A DNA stretch of 64,000 nt from Alistipes sp. (GCA_022767745.1 JALENN010000010.1:360613-424612), one strand, 5' to 3'. Shown: positions 34,936 to 43,336, counted from the first letter of the stretch. Translations and numbers: made by a program. The notes: generated from the sequence alone by a model not told the origin.

Positions 34936-35691
34936 TTATTCGTGCACCTCGGGATCGTTTACGAGGATGCGGCCGCAATACTCGCACACGATGAGCTTCT
35001 TGCCCTGACGGATGTCGGCCTGACGCTGGGGCGGGATACGGTTGAAGCATCCGCTGCAGGCGTCACGCTTGATCGTAACCACGGCAAGGCCGTTGCGCAC
35101 GCTGCGACGGATACGCTCGTAGGCGGCCAGCAGACGCTCGTCGATACGGGTTTGTGCCTTGGCGGCCTGCTCGGTGAGCGATGCCACCTGGTCGGCAGTC
35201 TCGGCCTCGATGCTCTCCAGCTCCGACTTCTTGTCGTTGAGGTCGATCGTACGGTCGGCCACAACACCCTCGGCCTCCTCCAGGAGGGCCTTCTTCTGCT
35301 TGATGCCGGCGGCGTACTCCTTCAGTCGCTTCTCGGCCAGTTCGATCTCCAGCTCCTGGTACTCGATCTCCTTGGTTATGGCATCGAACTCGCGATTGTT
35401 GCGCACGTTGTTCTGCTGCGCCTTGTAGTTGTTGATCTGTATCTTGGCCTGATCCACCTCGCGGCGGCGCTGCTTGGTGAGCGTATTGAGTTCTTCGATC
35501 TCACCGTTGATGTTGTCGATGCGGGTCTTCAGACCCTCGATCTCATCCTCGAGGTCCTGCACCTCAAGAGGCAACTCTCCCTTCACCTTGTTAATCTCGT
35601 CGATCTGCGAATCGATCTTCTGCAACTCGTAGAGAGCCAGGATCTTCTCCTGCATCGAGTAGTCGACGTCGGATGTTTTCTTCTGTGCCAT
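34936..35691 (-). CDS. Coiled-coil protein with C-terminal C4 zinc ribbon (zf-RING_7 family)
   Basis: 251 residues. About 1-195 is a long, highly charged coiled-coil hairpin. About 205-243 is a C4 zinc ribbon with C-S-G-C-F-N-R-I-P-P and C-E-Y-C-G-R-I-L. Proteins of this architecture are common in many bacteria, often beside a Nif3-like gene as here. They resemble nucleic-acid-binding or RNA-polymerase-associated factors, but no function is established. The gene has its own promoter and terminator. The start M-A-Q-K-K-T-S is preceded by an AT-rich leader. Confidence 0.9.
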   Translation of the reverse strand: MAQKKTSDVDYSMQEKILALYELQKIDSQIDEINKVKGELPLEVQDLEDEIEGLKTRIDNINGEIEELNTLTKQRRREVDQAKIQINNYKAQQNNVRNNREFDAITKEIEYQELEIELAEKRLKEYAAGIKQKKALLEEAEGVVADRTIDLNDKKSELESIEAETADQVASLTEQAAKAQTRIDERLLAAYERIRRSVRNGLAVVTIKRDACSGCFNRIPPQRQADIRQGKKLIVCEYCGRILVNDPEVHE

Positions 35692-35760
35692 ATGATATAA
35701 TTAAATTTTACGCCTGCCAAGTACCCCGGACGCGCCGGAGAAGCCCCGTCGCGCAACCGC

Positions 35761-36546
35761 TCAGACCATATAGTTCACGGGATTGCGCGAACGCACACTT
35801 TTGCGAATTGCAAAGATAGGTAATTTTTTTGACAAAATATCAAATAATATGTCAATTGCGCAATATTCGCTCTCGAAATGTCCCATATCGGCCAAAATCA
35901 TGCGTCCTTCGTGGCGCATGAAGTCGTTATACCGCAAATCAGACGTCAGATAGATGTCCGCACCGGCAGCCAGCGCCTCGTCGATGAGCGAACCTCCGGC
36001 ACCCGTGCAGACAGCCACGCGGCGCACCTCGTCGCACACCACATCGCCATGCCGCAACGCCCCAACGCCGAAGCGCTCCATAACCTGACGCATGAACCCG
36101 CGGCTCGGCTGCGCCTGAGACAGCTCACCCACCACGCCGAAGCCCGCACCGCCGCCTGCGGCCGACGGTTCCAGCACGCGCATGGCTCCGAGCGAGAGCA
36201 TGTGACCCACGCGCCAGCTCATACCCTCGGGCGCACTGTCCAGATTGGTATGCGCCGCATAGAGCGCTATGCCGTGGCGTATGGCCTGCTCGACACACCG
36301 TTCGGTGTAGGAGGCCGAATTGAGACGCTTGAGCGGATGGAATATCACGGGATGGTGCGTCACGATAAGGTCGCAGCCCTCGGCCACCGCCTCCTCGATC
36401 ACCTCCTCCGTCACATCCACCGCCAACAGCAACTTGTGCACCTCCGTATCGGCACGCCCCACGACAAGCCCGGCATTGTCGTACGACTCCTGCAGGCCGA
36501 GCGGCGCAAACTCCTCGATCGCCGCCGCAATATCTCTGATCTTCAT
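35761..36546 (-). CDS. Nif3-like dinuclear metal-centre protein (GTP cyclohydrolase I type 2 family)
   Basis: 261 residues, the short form without the PII-like insert found in many 360-residue relatives. Metal-binding motifs are visible: V-T-H-H-P-V-I-F near residue 62, Y-A-A-H-T-N-L-D near 94, and the C-terminal H-F-E-S-E near 224. The family makes hexameric rings with a dinuclear site. The physiological reaction is unsettled, and the GTP cyclohydrolase name is not proven. It starts 6 bases after the MerR-type gene ends and is co-transcribed with it. Confidence 0.92.
   Translation of the reverse strand: MKIRDIAAAIEEFAPLGLQESYDNAGLVVGRADTEVHKLLLAVDVTEEVIEEAVAEGCDLIVTHHPVIFHPLKRLNSASYTERCVEQAIRHGIALYAAHTNLDSAPEGMSWRVGHMLSLGAMRVLEPSAAGGGAGFGVVGELSQAQPSRGFMRQVMERFGVGALRHGDVVCDEVRRVAVCTGAGGSLIDEALAAGADIYLTSDLRYNDFMRHEGRMILADMGHFESEYCAIDILFDILSKKLPIFAIRKSVRSRNPVNYMV
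35811..35818 (-). promoter_or_regulatory. -7 element inside the 3' end of the Nif3-like gene
   Basis: TATCTTTG on the minus strand is a perfect -7 box 120 bases before the zinc-ribbon gene, within the last codons of the Nif3-like gene. An AT-rich tract with two possible TTTG boxes lies upstream at off-consensus spacings. Confidence 0.5.
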
Positions 36547-36552
36547 ATCAAG

Positions 36553-37314
36553 TTAAAACAACGATTGTTCGTAAAACGGGAAGAGTTCCTTCTCCTTGTC
36601 CTCGTCGTCGCTCTTGCGGCGACGGCGTGTACGGCTCTTCGGCGACACGGCACTCGCCGCAGCCGTCGGCCGTTCGGGCTGCCCGGGTGAATCCTGTATC
36701 GGCTCTGGCTCCGGCTGTTCTTCCGCCTTGTCCTCGGCACGAGGTTCGGGCTGCGGTTCAGCCTGCGCCTCAACCTGCGGCTCCGACGAAGCCGCGGGCT
36801 CTTCCACGGCCTCCGCCTGCTGCGCCGCGACATCCTCGGCAAGGGGCTCCTGCGCAACGTCTTCGGCGCCATCGGCATCCGCCGTCTGCACCATATCGGT
36901 CTCAGCCGCTACAGTCTCAACCGTCTCCGACGGCATGGCGGCATCGGGCACCAGATCGGCATCGGCGTCCACGATCTCGTCCTGCGAGCCGTCACGCAAC
37001 TCCTCGCGCACCTCCTCCAGAGCAGCACGTATACGCTGCAGACGCTCCAGCAGCTCCGTATCGCGCGACACGCCGCCACGCGAGCCCTTCATCGCCTTGT
37101 TGGCACCCTCGAGCGTCATGCCGCGCTCCTTGACCAGGTGATATATCTGCTTGAGTTTCTCGACATCCGACGGCGAGAACATACGGTTGCCCTTCTTGTT
37201 CTTGTGCGGGCGCAGGCAGTCGAACTTCGACTCCCAGTGGCGTATAAGCGACGGATTGACATCGAACATCTCCGACACCTCGCCCATCGAATAAAACATC
37301 TTCTTTGCAGTCAT
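36553..37314 (-). CDS. MerR-family regulator with long acidic low-complexity tail
   Basis: 253 residues. Residues about 5-75 are a MerR-type winged helix: F-Y-S-M-G-E-V-S-E-M-F-D-V-N-P-S-L-I-R-H-W-E, then R-M-F-S-P-S-D-V-E-K-L-K. The start is ATG 37314 (M-T-A-K-K-M). Residues about 100-215 are dominated by Glu, Ala, Pro and Gln with few hydrophobics, followed by a basic block (R-T-R-R-R-R-K) and a hydrophobic end L-F-P-F-Y-E-Q-S-L-F. No sensor Cys or ligand domain is recognisable. It lies between rsmF-like and Nif3-like genes. Regulated targets are unknown. Confidence 0.85.
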   Translation of the reverse strand: MTAKKMFYSMGEVSEMFDVNPSLIRHWESKFDCLRPHKNKKGNRMFSPSDVEKLKQIYHLVKERGMTLEGANKAMKGSRGGVSRDTELLERLQRIRAALEEVREELRDGSQDEIVDADADLVPDAAMPSETVETVAAETDMVQTADADGAEDVAQEPLAEDVAAQQAEAVEEPAASSEPQVEAQAEPQPEPRAEDKAEEQPEPEPIQDSPGQPERPTAAASAVSPKSRTRRRRKSDDEDKEKELFPFYEQSLF

Positions 37315-37363
37315 AACCTTTACAAAACTGTTCGTTTCACCATAAGCTGACGGCCGCGGCACG

Positions 37364-38740
37364 TCACTTGAGTATCCTCAACGAGTTGGGATACATATTG
37401 TTCACACGCGCCCCCACGCGCTTGACAAAGCCCAGCGGCAGGCCGCCGTGCGTAACCATGTTTACGCCCTGTTCGAACGGCGCGGCCGCCATCTCCTGCT
37501 TGCGCAGGAACTGCAGCGCCTCCTCCGTCGGCACGTCGCGGCACGGCACCGCCTCGCGCGACACCCCGGCAAAGAGCGCCAGCGCGCCGTCGGGACGCAA
37601 CACTCCCTTGAATATCTGTCCCATGGCCACGCCCGAGTATATCACCGCGAGTGTTCCCGCCAGCAGCGCCACATCGTCGTAGCGCGAGGCATAACAACCG
37701 TAAAGCGTATCCCCAGCCGACATGAAACGCATCGCCTCGGGCTCGGCCACCCAGCGCGACAACTCCTTCGCCGTACGCGAATCCACCGCCGCCAGCACGC
37801 TGCGGCGCGCCTTGGGTTCGCGCACACGCTCCGCCTCGCCCGCCCGCCGCGCCACGGCAAGGAACATGCCCTCGCCCTCGACACGGTGCGGAAAGAAACG
37901 GAACGTACGGAACACGCCCTCGCGCCCCTCGACAACGCCCCACGACGCGTCCACCTCAACGTCGGCCGACTCGCACAGCTCGTCGCCCAGTTCGGCCATG
38001 AGACGCTGCAACACCTGCTCGTCCTCCGCACGGTTGAACGTACAGGTGCTGTATATGAATATTCCGCCACGGCGCAAGGTGCGGAATGCGTTCAGCGCGA
38101 TCTCCACCTGACGCTCGGCACACATGGCCACGGCCGCCTCGCTCCACTGCTGGCGCGCCTCCTCCGACTTGCGGAACATGCCCTCGCCCGAGCATGGGGC
38201 ATCCACAGCCACGGCATCGAACCACCCCGCCAGCGCCGACGCACGGGCCGAATCGCCGCACGTCACGGCCACGTTGCCCGTACCCCACTTGCGTATGTTG
38301 TCGGCCAGTACGGCCGCACGCGAGCGGTTTATCTCGTTTGCCACGACGAGTCCCTCGCACCCCACAAGCGACGCGTAATGCGTGGTCTTGCCGCCGGGAG
38401 CGGCGCACATGTCCAGCACGCGCATGCCGCGGCACCGTTCGGCACCGCCCGCCGCCGAGGCGAGTATATATCCCGCAAACTGCGAGCTGGCCTCCTGCAC
38501 ATAATACGCCCCGCCGTGGAAATCGGGATCGAGCGTAAAGGCTGGACGGTCATCCAGACGACGTCCCTGCGGACTCCACCCTATCCCGCGCCCCGACGGC
38601 TGCGCCGCACCGCGCTTGGCGGCATTCCACCGCACCGAGGTCGAGGGCTCGTGCTCCAGCGACGCCACAAGGGCGGCGGCCTCCTCAGCGCCCAGTTCGA
38701 GCCGCATGCGCTCGACGAACTTTTCGGGAAGGGTTATCAT
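37364..38740 (-). CDS. RsmB/NOP-family rRNA (cytosine-C5) methyltransferase
   Basis: 458 residues. SAM-dependent m5C methyltransferase motifs are intact: D-M-C-A-A-P-G-G-K-T-T-H near residue 110, D-A-P-C-S-G-E-G-M-F near 177 with the conserved Cys, and Y-S-T-C-T-F-N near 232 with the catalytic Cys. The C-terminal 180 residues resemble the PUA-like extension of RsmF/YebU-type enzymes, so the likely product is m5C in 16S rRNA. The exact position is not assigned. Its start overlaps the stop of the deoxynucleoside kinase gene by 4 bases. Confidence 0.93.
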   Translation of the reverse strand: MITLPEKFVERMRLELGAEEAAALVASLEHEPSTSVRWNAAKRGAAQPSGRGIGWSPQGRRLDDRPAFTLDPDFHGGAYYVQEASSQFAGYILASAAGGAERCRGMRVLDMCAAPGGKTTHYASLVGCEGLVVANEINRSRAAVLADNIRKWGTGNVAVTCGDSARASALAGWFDAVAVDAPCSGEGMFRKSEEARQQWSEAAVAMCAERQVEIALNAFRTLRRGGIFIYSTCTFNRAEDEQVLQRLMAELGDELCESADVEVDASWGVVEGREGVFRTFRFFPHRVEGEGMFLAVARRAGEAERVREPKARRSVLAAVDSRTAKELSRWVAEPEAMRFMSAGDTLYGCYASRYDDVALLAGTLAVIYSGVAMGQIFKGVLRPDGALALFAGVSREAVPCRDVPTEEALQFLRKQEMAAAPFEQGVNMVTHGGLPLGFVKRVGARVNNMYPNSLRILK

Positions 38741-39354
38741 CGGCGGCCCGTTTTATCGAAGCGGGCAAGCCGCCCGCATATACTGTCGAATACCGAGGCG
38801 TCCTGCACGAAATCCTCGACATCCTTGTCGACGATCAGCACCTCGCCCTTGTATATGTTGCAGATCCAGTTCTCGTACTTCTCGTTCAGGCGGCTGAGGT
38901 AGTTCTCGTCGATGTTCATCTCATACTCGCGGCCGCGGCGCTTGATCTGCGACACAAGCGTAGGGATGCTCGCACGCAGGTATATGAGCACGTCGGGCTG
39001 CGGCACGAGATTGGTCGTCAGGTCGAAGATACGCATGTAGGTGGCAAAGTCGCGGCTCGCCATCAACCCCATCTGGTGCAGGTTGTCAGCGAAGATGTGG
39101 GCATCCTCGTATATCGTGCGGTCCTGGAATATGTAATCGCTGCCGTCGGCCAGCATGTCGAGCGTCTGGCGTATGCGGCTCCCGAGGAACGATATCTGCA
39201 GATGGAACGCCCATCGGCTCATGTCGTTGTAGAAGTCGCCGATGTACGGATTGTCGGTCTCCTCGTAATAGGCCTTGGCCCCGTAATGCCGGGTCAGCAT
39301 CTCGGTGAGGGTTGTCTTCCCGCTGCCGATATTGCCTGCAATAGCTACATACAT
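38737..39354 (-). CDS. Deoxynucleoside kinase (deoxyadenosine/deoxyguanosine kinase family)
   Basis: 205 residues, normal for the dNK family. It phosphorylates deoxynucleosides for salvage. Y-V-A-I-A-G-N-I-G-S-G-K-T-T at the N-terminus is the P-loop. F-Q-D-R-T-I-Y-E-D near residue 77 is the catalytic D-R-x-x-x-E motif. R-G-R-E-Y-E near 140 corresponds to the lid. Substrate preference is not readable, but Bacteroidota members are usually purine kinases. It is the first gene of the kinase-methyltransferase-MerR-Nif3 unit. Confidence 0.9.
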   Translation of the reverse strand: MYVAIAGNIGSGKTTLTEMLTRHYGAKAYYEETDNPYIGDFYNDMSRWAFHLQISFLGSRIRQTLDMLADGSDYIFQDRTIYEDAHIFADNLHQMGLMASRDFATYMRIFDLTTNLVPQPDVLIYLRASIPTLVSQIKRRGREYEMNIDENYLSRLNEKYENWICNIYKGEVLIVDKDVEDFVQDASVFDSICGRLARFDKTGRR

Positions 39355-39412
39355 ATCTATACAATGTTTCTTTTTCTATTATACTTTGCGGCGCGCCGTC
39401 GCCCGCACGCCG

Positions 39413-39934
39413 TCAGCGCATGGCCACAAGATCCGCTGCGTCCGCACGGTAGAGAAGCTCCTCGACCGTGGCCCGGTCGGTGATCAGGCGGTGCGGCACG
39501 GGCGCAATGCCCATCTCGCCGAACATCTGCCTCAAGGCCCCCGCAGGCATCTCGCGCAACACGTTGCGCTCCCTGCGGCCGCAGCCATCGGCACCGCGCA
39601 GCGCAGCACGCGCCTCGGAGACAAACCTCGACACATTCTCGGGCCGCTGCGAGAACTCCACCAGCCACCCTATGCCCACGACCCTGCCATCGGCATCGGA
39701 CAGCGTCACCGCGGCATACTCCTCCGCCACGGCTCCCGTAACGAAGCAGGCGCGCAACAGGGCCTCGCTTATGTCGCAACCCTCCGCCGCAGACATTCCG
39801 GCCGCAGCAGACTCCCCGTCGCGGATATCCCCGCGGCAACCCGAGCGGCGCGAATCCATATCGCGCTCCCCGACCGTCCTTGCGCGGTCCGACCGGCGCG
39901 ACACCCCGCGCCACTGCTTCGTCCTTACCGACAT
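39413..39934 (-). CDS. Hypothetical protein
   Basis: 173 residues, unrecognised. The first 45 residues are Arg/Ser/Gly-rich and may not be translated; an internal Met near residue 47 is an alternative start. The rest looks globular and protein-like: E-E-Y-A-A-V-T-L-S-D-A-D-G-R-V-V-G-I-G-W-L-V-E-F, then M-P-A-G-A-L-R-Q-M-F-G-E-M-G-I-A. The other frames over the same bases are Gly/Arg-rich and not credible. It sits between trkA (62 bases upstream) and the kinase gene (58 bases downstream) on the same strand. No function is suggested. Confidence 0.55.
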   Translation of the reverse strand: MSVRTKQWRGVSRRSDRARTVGERDMDSRRSGCRGDIRDGESAAAGMSAAEGCDISEALLRACFVTGAVAEEYAAVTLSDADGRVVGIGWLVEFSQRPENVSRFVSEARAALRGADGCGRRERNVLREMPAGALRQMFGEMGIAPVPHRLITDRATVEELLYRADAADLVAMR

Positions 39935-39995
39935 GACCCTGTCATTTTATCCGACGCCGACGGCCGGCACACGTCGCCGCATGCACAGCGGCGCA

Positions 39996-41336
39996 TCAGT
40001 TGAAATAGTCGCCCACCTTGGGGATCGACCCCGGCATGGAGAATACCACAACGCGGTCGTAGGCGTTGATCTGCGTGTCGCCCACGGCGATGAACACCTT
40101 GTCGCCGCGCACGATGCCGCCGATGATCACATCCTGCGGCAGGCGCATCTCCTTTATGGGGTGTTTCGTGGCCGGCGAGTTGGGCTTGACGATGAACTCC
40201 AGCACCTCGGCCTCGCTGCCCGTGAGGCAACGTATCGCCTGCACGTCGGTCGACATCGTAAAGCGGAATATGTTCGACGCCGTGACGCGTTTCTTGTTGA
40301 TGATGGTGTCGATGCCGACACTCTCGGCCATGCTTATGTAGTTGAGGTTCTCCACCTCGGCAATCACCTTCTTCACACCCAGACGCTTGGCCTGCATCGC
40401 CGCCAGTATGTTGGTCTCGCTGCGGCCCGTCACGGCCACGAAGGCATCCATGTGCGAGAGGCCCTCCTCCATCATGGCGTCGAGATTACGACCGTCCTCG
40501 TGTATGATGAGCGTCTTCTCGAGTACCTCGGCCAGCTTGTAGGCCTTCTCGCCGTTGTACTCCACCAGCTTGATGTTCATCTCGTCCTGCAGCTGCGTGG
40601 CCACGCGCACGCCTATGCGCGAGCCGCCAAGGATCATGAGGTTCTTCACCTCGACGCTCTTCTGTCCCGACAGCTCCATAACCTCCTTGGCCACGTCCTG
40701 TCGCGAGATGATATATACGGTGTCACCCTCGAAGAACTCGTCCTGGCCGCGCGGGATTATCGTCTGGCTGCCGCGCGTGACAGCCACGGCACGAAACTCG
40801 GTGATAGAGCCGTCGGCCGCAAGGTCGGCCAGCTTGCGCCCCAGCAGCGGCGACGTGGGCTCCAGACGGAAGACCACAAGCGAGAGTTTGCCGCCCGAGA
40901 AATCGACATAGTCGATCGTGGAGGTGTGCCCCAAGAGGTTTATGACCTCGCGCGCGGCCACCTTCTCGGGATAGAACAGGTAGTCGATACCCATGTTGAT
41001 GAACATCTCCTTGTTGTTGGGCTCGAGGTATTCGTTGTTGTCGATGCGGGCGATGGTCTTCTTCGCCCCCAGCTGCTTGGCCATGATCGCCGCCAGCACG
41101 TTCTGGTTCTCGTCGTGGTTAACCGCAATGAACAGGTCGCAGCGGCGCACGCCGGCACGCCGCAGCACGGCGAAGGCCGTGGTGTCGCCCTCGACAGTGA
41201 TAAGATCGACGAAACTGCCCAGCTCGTCCAGCGCCTTCGAGTCGCTGTCGATGACCGTGATGTCGTGGCCGTGGCCGCTCAGCATCTTCGCCAGATGGCT
41301 GCCCATCTCGCCTATGCCCGAAATAACTATCTTCAT
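39996..41336 (-). CDS. trkA: Trk-system potassium uptake protein TrkA
   Basis: 446 residues. It is the cytoplasmic NAD(H)-binding regulatory subunit of the TrkH potassium channel. Two RCK-N domains are visible: M-K-I-V-I-S-G-I-G-E-M-G-S-H-L-A at the start and L-M-I-L-G-G-S-R-I-G-V-R-V-A near residue 235. Each is followed by a TrkA-C domain; the second ends with D-T-Q-I-N-A-Y-D-R-V-V-V-F. The usual partner trkH is not beside it. The promoter is divergent from the small membrane protein gene and overlaps that gene's promoter. Confidence 0.95.
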   Translation of the reverse strand: MKIVISGIGEMGSHLAKMLSGHGHDITVIDSDSKALDELGSFVDLITVEGDTTAFAVLRRAGVRRCDLFIAVNHDENQNVLAAIMAKQLGAKKTIARIDNNEYLEPNNKEMFINMGIDYLFYPEKVAAREVINLLGHTSTIDYVDFSGGKLSLVVFRLEPTSPLLGRKLADLAADGSITEFRAVAVTRGSQTIIPRGQDEFFEGDTVYIISRQDVAKEVMELSGQKSVEVKNLMILGGSRIGVRVATQLQDEMNIKLVEYNGEKAYKLAEVLEKTLIIHEDGRNLDAMMEEGLSHMDAFVAVTGRSETNILAAMQAKRLGVKKVIAEVENLNYISMAESVGIDTIINKKRVTASNIFRFTMSTDVQAIRCLTGSEAEVLEFIVKPNSPATKHPIKEMRLPQDVIIGGIVRGDKVFIAVGDTQINAYDRVVVFSMPGSIPKVGDYFN

Positions 41337-41434
41337 ATGTCGACATATCGGCCGTCAGCACTCTCACAAGGCGACAGTTGGCCCGTCCCCACGCCATGCG
41401 GCGGCGGGGAAGAGAGAGCAAAAACAGCCCCAAT

Positions 41435-41466
41435 TTTGCAAAATTATGTACAAATATATAAATTTG
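41435..41466 (+). promoter_or_regulatory. Promoter of the small Cys-rich membrane protein gene
   Basis: TTTG (41435-41438), 20 bases, TAAATTTG (41459-41466). It overlaps the divergent trkA promoter. Confidence 0.7.
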
Positions 41467-41481
41467 TCGCGGTATATTCAA
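41451..41481 (-). promoter_or_regulatory. Promoter of trkA, overlapping the divergent promoter
   Basis: Minus strand: TTG (41479-41481), 20 bases, TATATTTG (41451-41458). Its -7 element abuts the -7 element of the opposite promoter, so the two cannot be occupied together. Confidence 0.6.
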
Positions 41482-41519
41482 CACGGGGCTCCAATTTCGC
41501 CCCATCACAACACAAGGCC

Positions 41520-41780
41520 ATGTCAAATCTGTGGATAGTAATACTCGTATCGGTGGCATGCGTAGCGTTCTTCGTCGTGGGAATGTCGCTTACGATAATC
41601 TTCAAGGGTCACTTCATCGACTCGGAAATTGCCACCAACAAGAACATGCAGCGCCTGGGTATAAAGTGTGCCGTACAGGAGTCGCGCGAGGACACCGGCA
41701 CCGACTGCAACGACCTTGGCTGCACGGGCAACTGCTCGGCGTGCGACATCGACCACGCTCAGGCACAGACCAAATGTTAG
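41520..41780 (+). CDS. Small membrane-anchored Cys-rich protein, unknown function
   Basis: 86 residues starting at ATG 41520. One transmembrane helix (about 4-28) is followed by a short soluble region. That region includes G-H-F-I-D-S-E-I, N-K-N-M-Q-R-L-G-I-K-C, and a Cys cluster near the C-terminus, C-N-D-L-G-C-T-G-N-C-S-A-C. The spacing C-x4-C-x3-C-x2-C could bind a metal or iron-sulfur centre, but no known motif fits exactly. Similar short proteins with a helix and a Cys tail occur in other Bacteroidota and are annotated only as membrane proteins. Confidence 0.8.
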   Translation: MSNLWIVILVSVACVAFFVVGMSLTIIFKGHFIDSEIATNKNMQRLGIKCAVQESREDTGTDCNDLGCTGNCSACDIDHAQAQTKC

Positions 41781-41824
41781 CACAACCGCACGCCGGCCAT
41801 AACAGGCCGACGTCACAACACTAC

Positions 41825-41863
41825 ACAGCCGCCGAAACCCGATGGTTCCGGCGGCTGTTTTTT
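41825..41863 (+). terminator. Terminator of the small membrane protein gene
   Basis: ACAGCCGCCGAAACC (41825-41839) pairs with GGTTCCGGCGGCTGT (41844-41858) with one mismatch, followed by a T-run to 41863. Confidence 0.88.
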
Positions 41864-41879
41864 CCCGAAGGGCACGACG

Positions 41880-42548
41880 CTACCACCCCATCTCGCGGGC
41901 ATAGTCGACACAACGGTTAAGTATGGCATTCAGCGGACGCGCGCGCTGCAACTCGGCCACGGCATTTTCAAGGAAATGCGGGGCAAGAACATAGTCGCGG
42001 TCAACCTTCTTGTATATCTCATAGGTGCGCAGACGGTAATAATCCGAGTACTCGTCCTCGGCCCTCCAGCCTCGCGGCATGCGCTTGCAAGCGCCCTCCC
42101 AGTCGAAGCCGAAATCGCCACAGGCGCGTACGGCGGCATCGAACGCCGCTCCGTCGGTCATCACCTCCTCGCGCACGCTGCGCACAACGCCCGGCGTGGG
42201 GTTATAGAGCCCGGCACAGAGGAAATAGTTCTCCTCGTCGGGCTGCACATGGATATAATAGCCGGCATATCCGGCCTTCTTACCGTGCGGGGCCACATAC
42301 ACGCCCATGTGTGTCTTGTAGGGGCGCTTGTCGGCCGAGAAACGCACGTCGCGGTATATACGGTAGGTGCAGTCGCGCACCGAAAGTCCCTCGACTGTAG
42401 GGTCAAACGCCGCAACCGATTCGATAAAACGTGCGGCGAACTCCTCGAAGCGCTCCTTCACGTGCAGGTAATCGGCCCTGTGCGCCTCGAACCACTCGCG
42501 GTCGTTGTGGCGCGACAAGGCTGACAGGAATTTCAAAACTTCTTTCAT
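41880..42548 (-). CDS. DUF2461 family protein
   Basis: 222 residues, the usual length for this family (TIGR02453). Recognisable segments are L-S-R-H-N-D-R-E-W-F-E-A-H-R near residue 12, Y-R-I-Y-R-D-V-R-F-S-A-D-K-R-P-Y-K-T-H near 62, and G-Y-Y-I-H-V-Q-P near 95. The family is widespread and has no established biochemical function. It is transcribed alone, convergent with the small membrane protein gene. Confidence 0.9.
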   Translation of the reverse strand: MKEVLKFLSALSRHNDREWFEAHRADYLHVKERFEEFAARFIESVAAFDPTVEGLSVRDCTYRIYRDVRFSADKRPYKTHMGVYVAPHGKKAGYAGYYIHVQPDEENYFLCAGLYNPTPGVVRSVREEVMTDGAAFDAAVRACGDFGFDWEGACKRMPRGWRAEDEYSDYYRLRTYEIYKKVDRDYVLAPHFLENAVAELQRARPLNAILNRCVDYAREMGW

Positions 42549-42628
42549 TCACTTTACACTATATTGCATACTGCCGCATCCCCATAACTGCAAAAAGCAC
42601 ATATTGCATAAGCCATAGGATACCGCAA

Positions 42629-43264
42629 TCACGACCCTATAATAGGCATGCGGCAAACAAATTCATCGGAAGTCAACTGTGCCACCATAAACGCGGCTAT
42701 ATCAGCCCGCGCGATGTTGAAGCGCAGCCGTATATCGCCGAAAGAGACCGTCACATTACCCGTCGGCGTACTGTTTTTCGGTGCAACAAAACGTATCACA
42801 GTCCATCTAAGCCCCGAATCTACTATATCGGCAACGATGCTTGAAATGCATTTTTTTGCTCCAGGAAGGAAAATCGAGGCCATCAAACCCGGAAACAAAG
42901 TAACATATGATCGTACATCTTCCTGCGAACGCACACTCGGAGTCGCCCATGTTATGTAGCGACATACCCCAACTTTCTTCATGGCCGAAATTATATTGCG
43001 ATTCGCCTCCACAGCCGCCTGGTCCTCATAAAACGGCCGCATCGAAACGCCTATACAATTTATCACGGCATCGCACCCACACATCGTTTCGGTCATCAAT
43101 CCGGTATCATCGGTATTTCCGACAACCAATTCTACATGTTCGCCCCAAATCAGCTCAGGCGGAATACGACGAACATAAGCGACAACTTCACACCCACTCT
43201 CCAAAGCATACCTGACAACAAACGTCCCAATCCCCCCATTCGCTCCGAATACCAGTACTTTCAT
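42629..43264 (-). CDS. NAD(P)-binding NmrA-like/atypical SDR protein
   Basis: 211 residues. The N-terminal M-K-V-L-V-F-G-A-N-G-G-I-G-T-F-V is the Rossmann glycine motif of atypical short-chain dehydrogenases (G-x-x-G-x-x-G type). C-D-A-V-I-N-C-I-G-V near residue 64 and W-T-V-I-R-F near 155 also fit NmrA/YwnB-like proteins. No Y-x-x-x-K catalytic pair is evident, so it may be a redox sensor or a reductase of unknown substrate. The DNA here is visibly richer in A and T, with different codon use from its neighbours, suggesting more recent acquisition. Confidence 0.8.
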   Translation of the reverse strand: MKVLVFGANGGIGTFVVRYALESGCEVVAYVRRIPPELIWGEHVELVVGNTDDTGLMTETMCGCDAVINCIGVSMRPFYEDQAAVEANRNIISAMKKVGVCRYITWATPSVRSQEDVRSYVTLFPGLMASIFLPGAKKCISSIVADIVDSGLRWTVIRFVAPKNSTPTGNVTVSFGDIRLRFNIARADIAAFMVAQLTSDEFVCRMPIIGS

Positions 43265-43306
43265 ACCAATGATTTTTGTCCAAATTTAATGATTCGAAAC
43301 GAATAA

Positions 43307-43336
43307 TAAAAAGCAGGCCGGAGAAATCCGACCTGC
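43307..43336 (-). terminator. Terminator of rplU-rpmA
   Basis: On the minus strand GCAGGTCGGA and TCCGGCCTGC (43327-43336 and 43313-43322) form a stem with one G-T wobble, followed by TTTTTATTATT. Confidence 0.85.
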
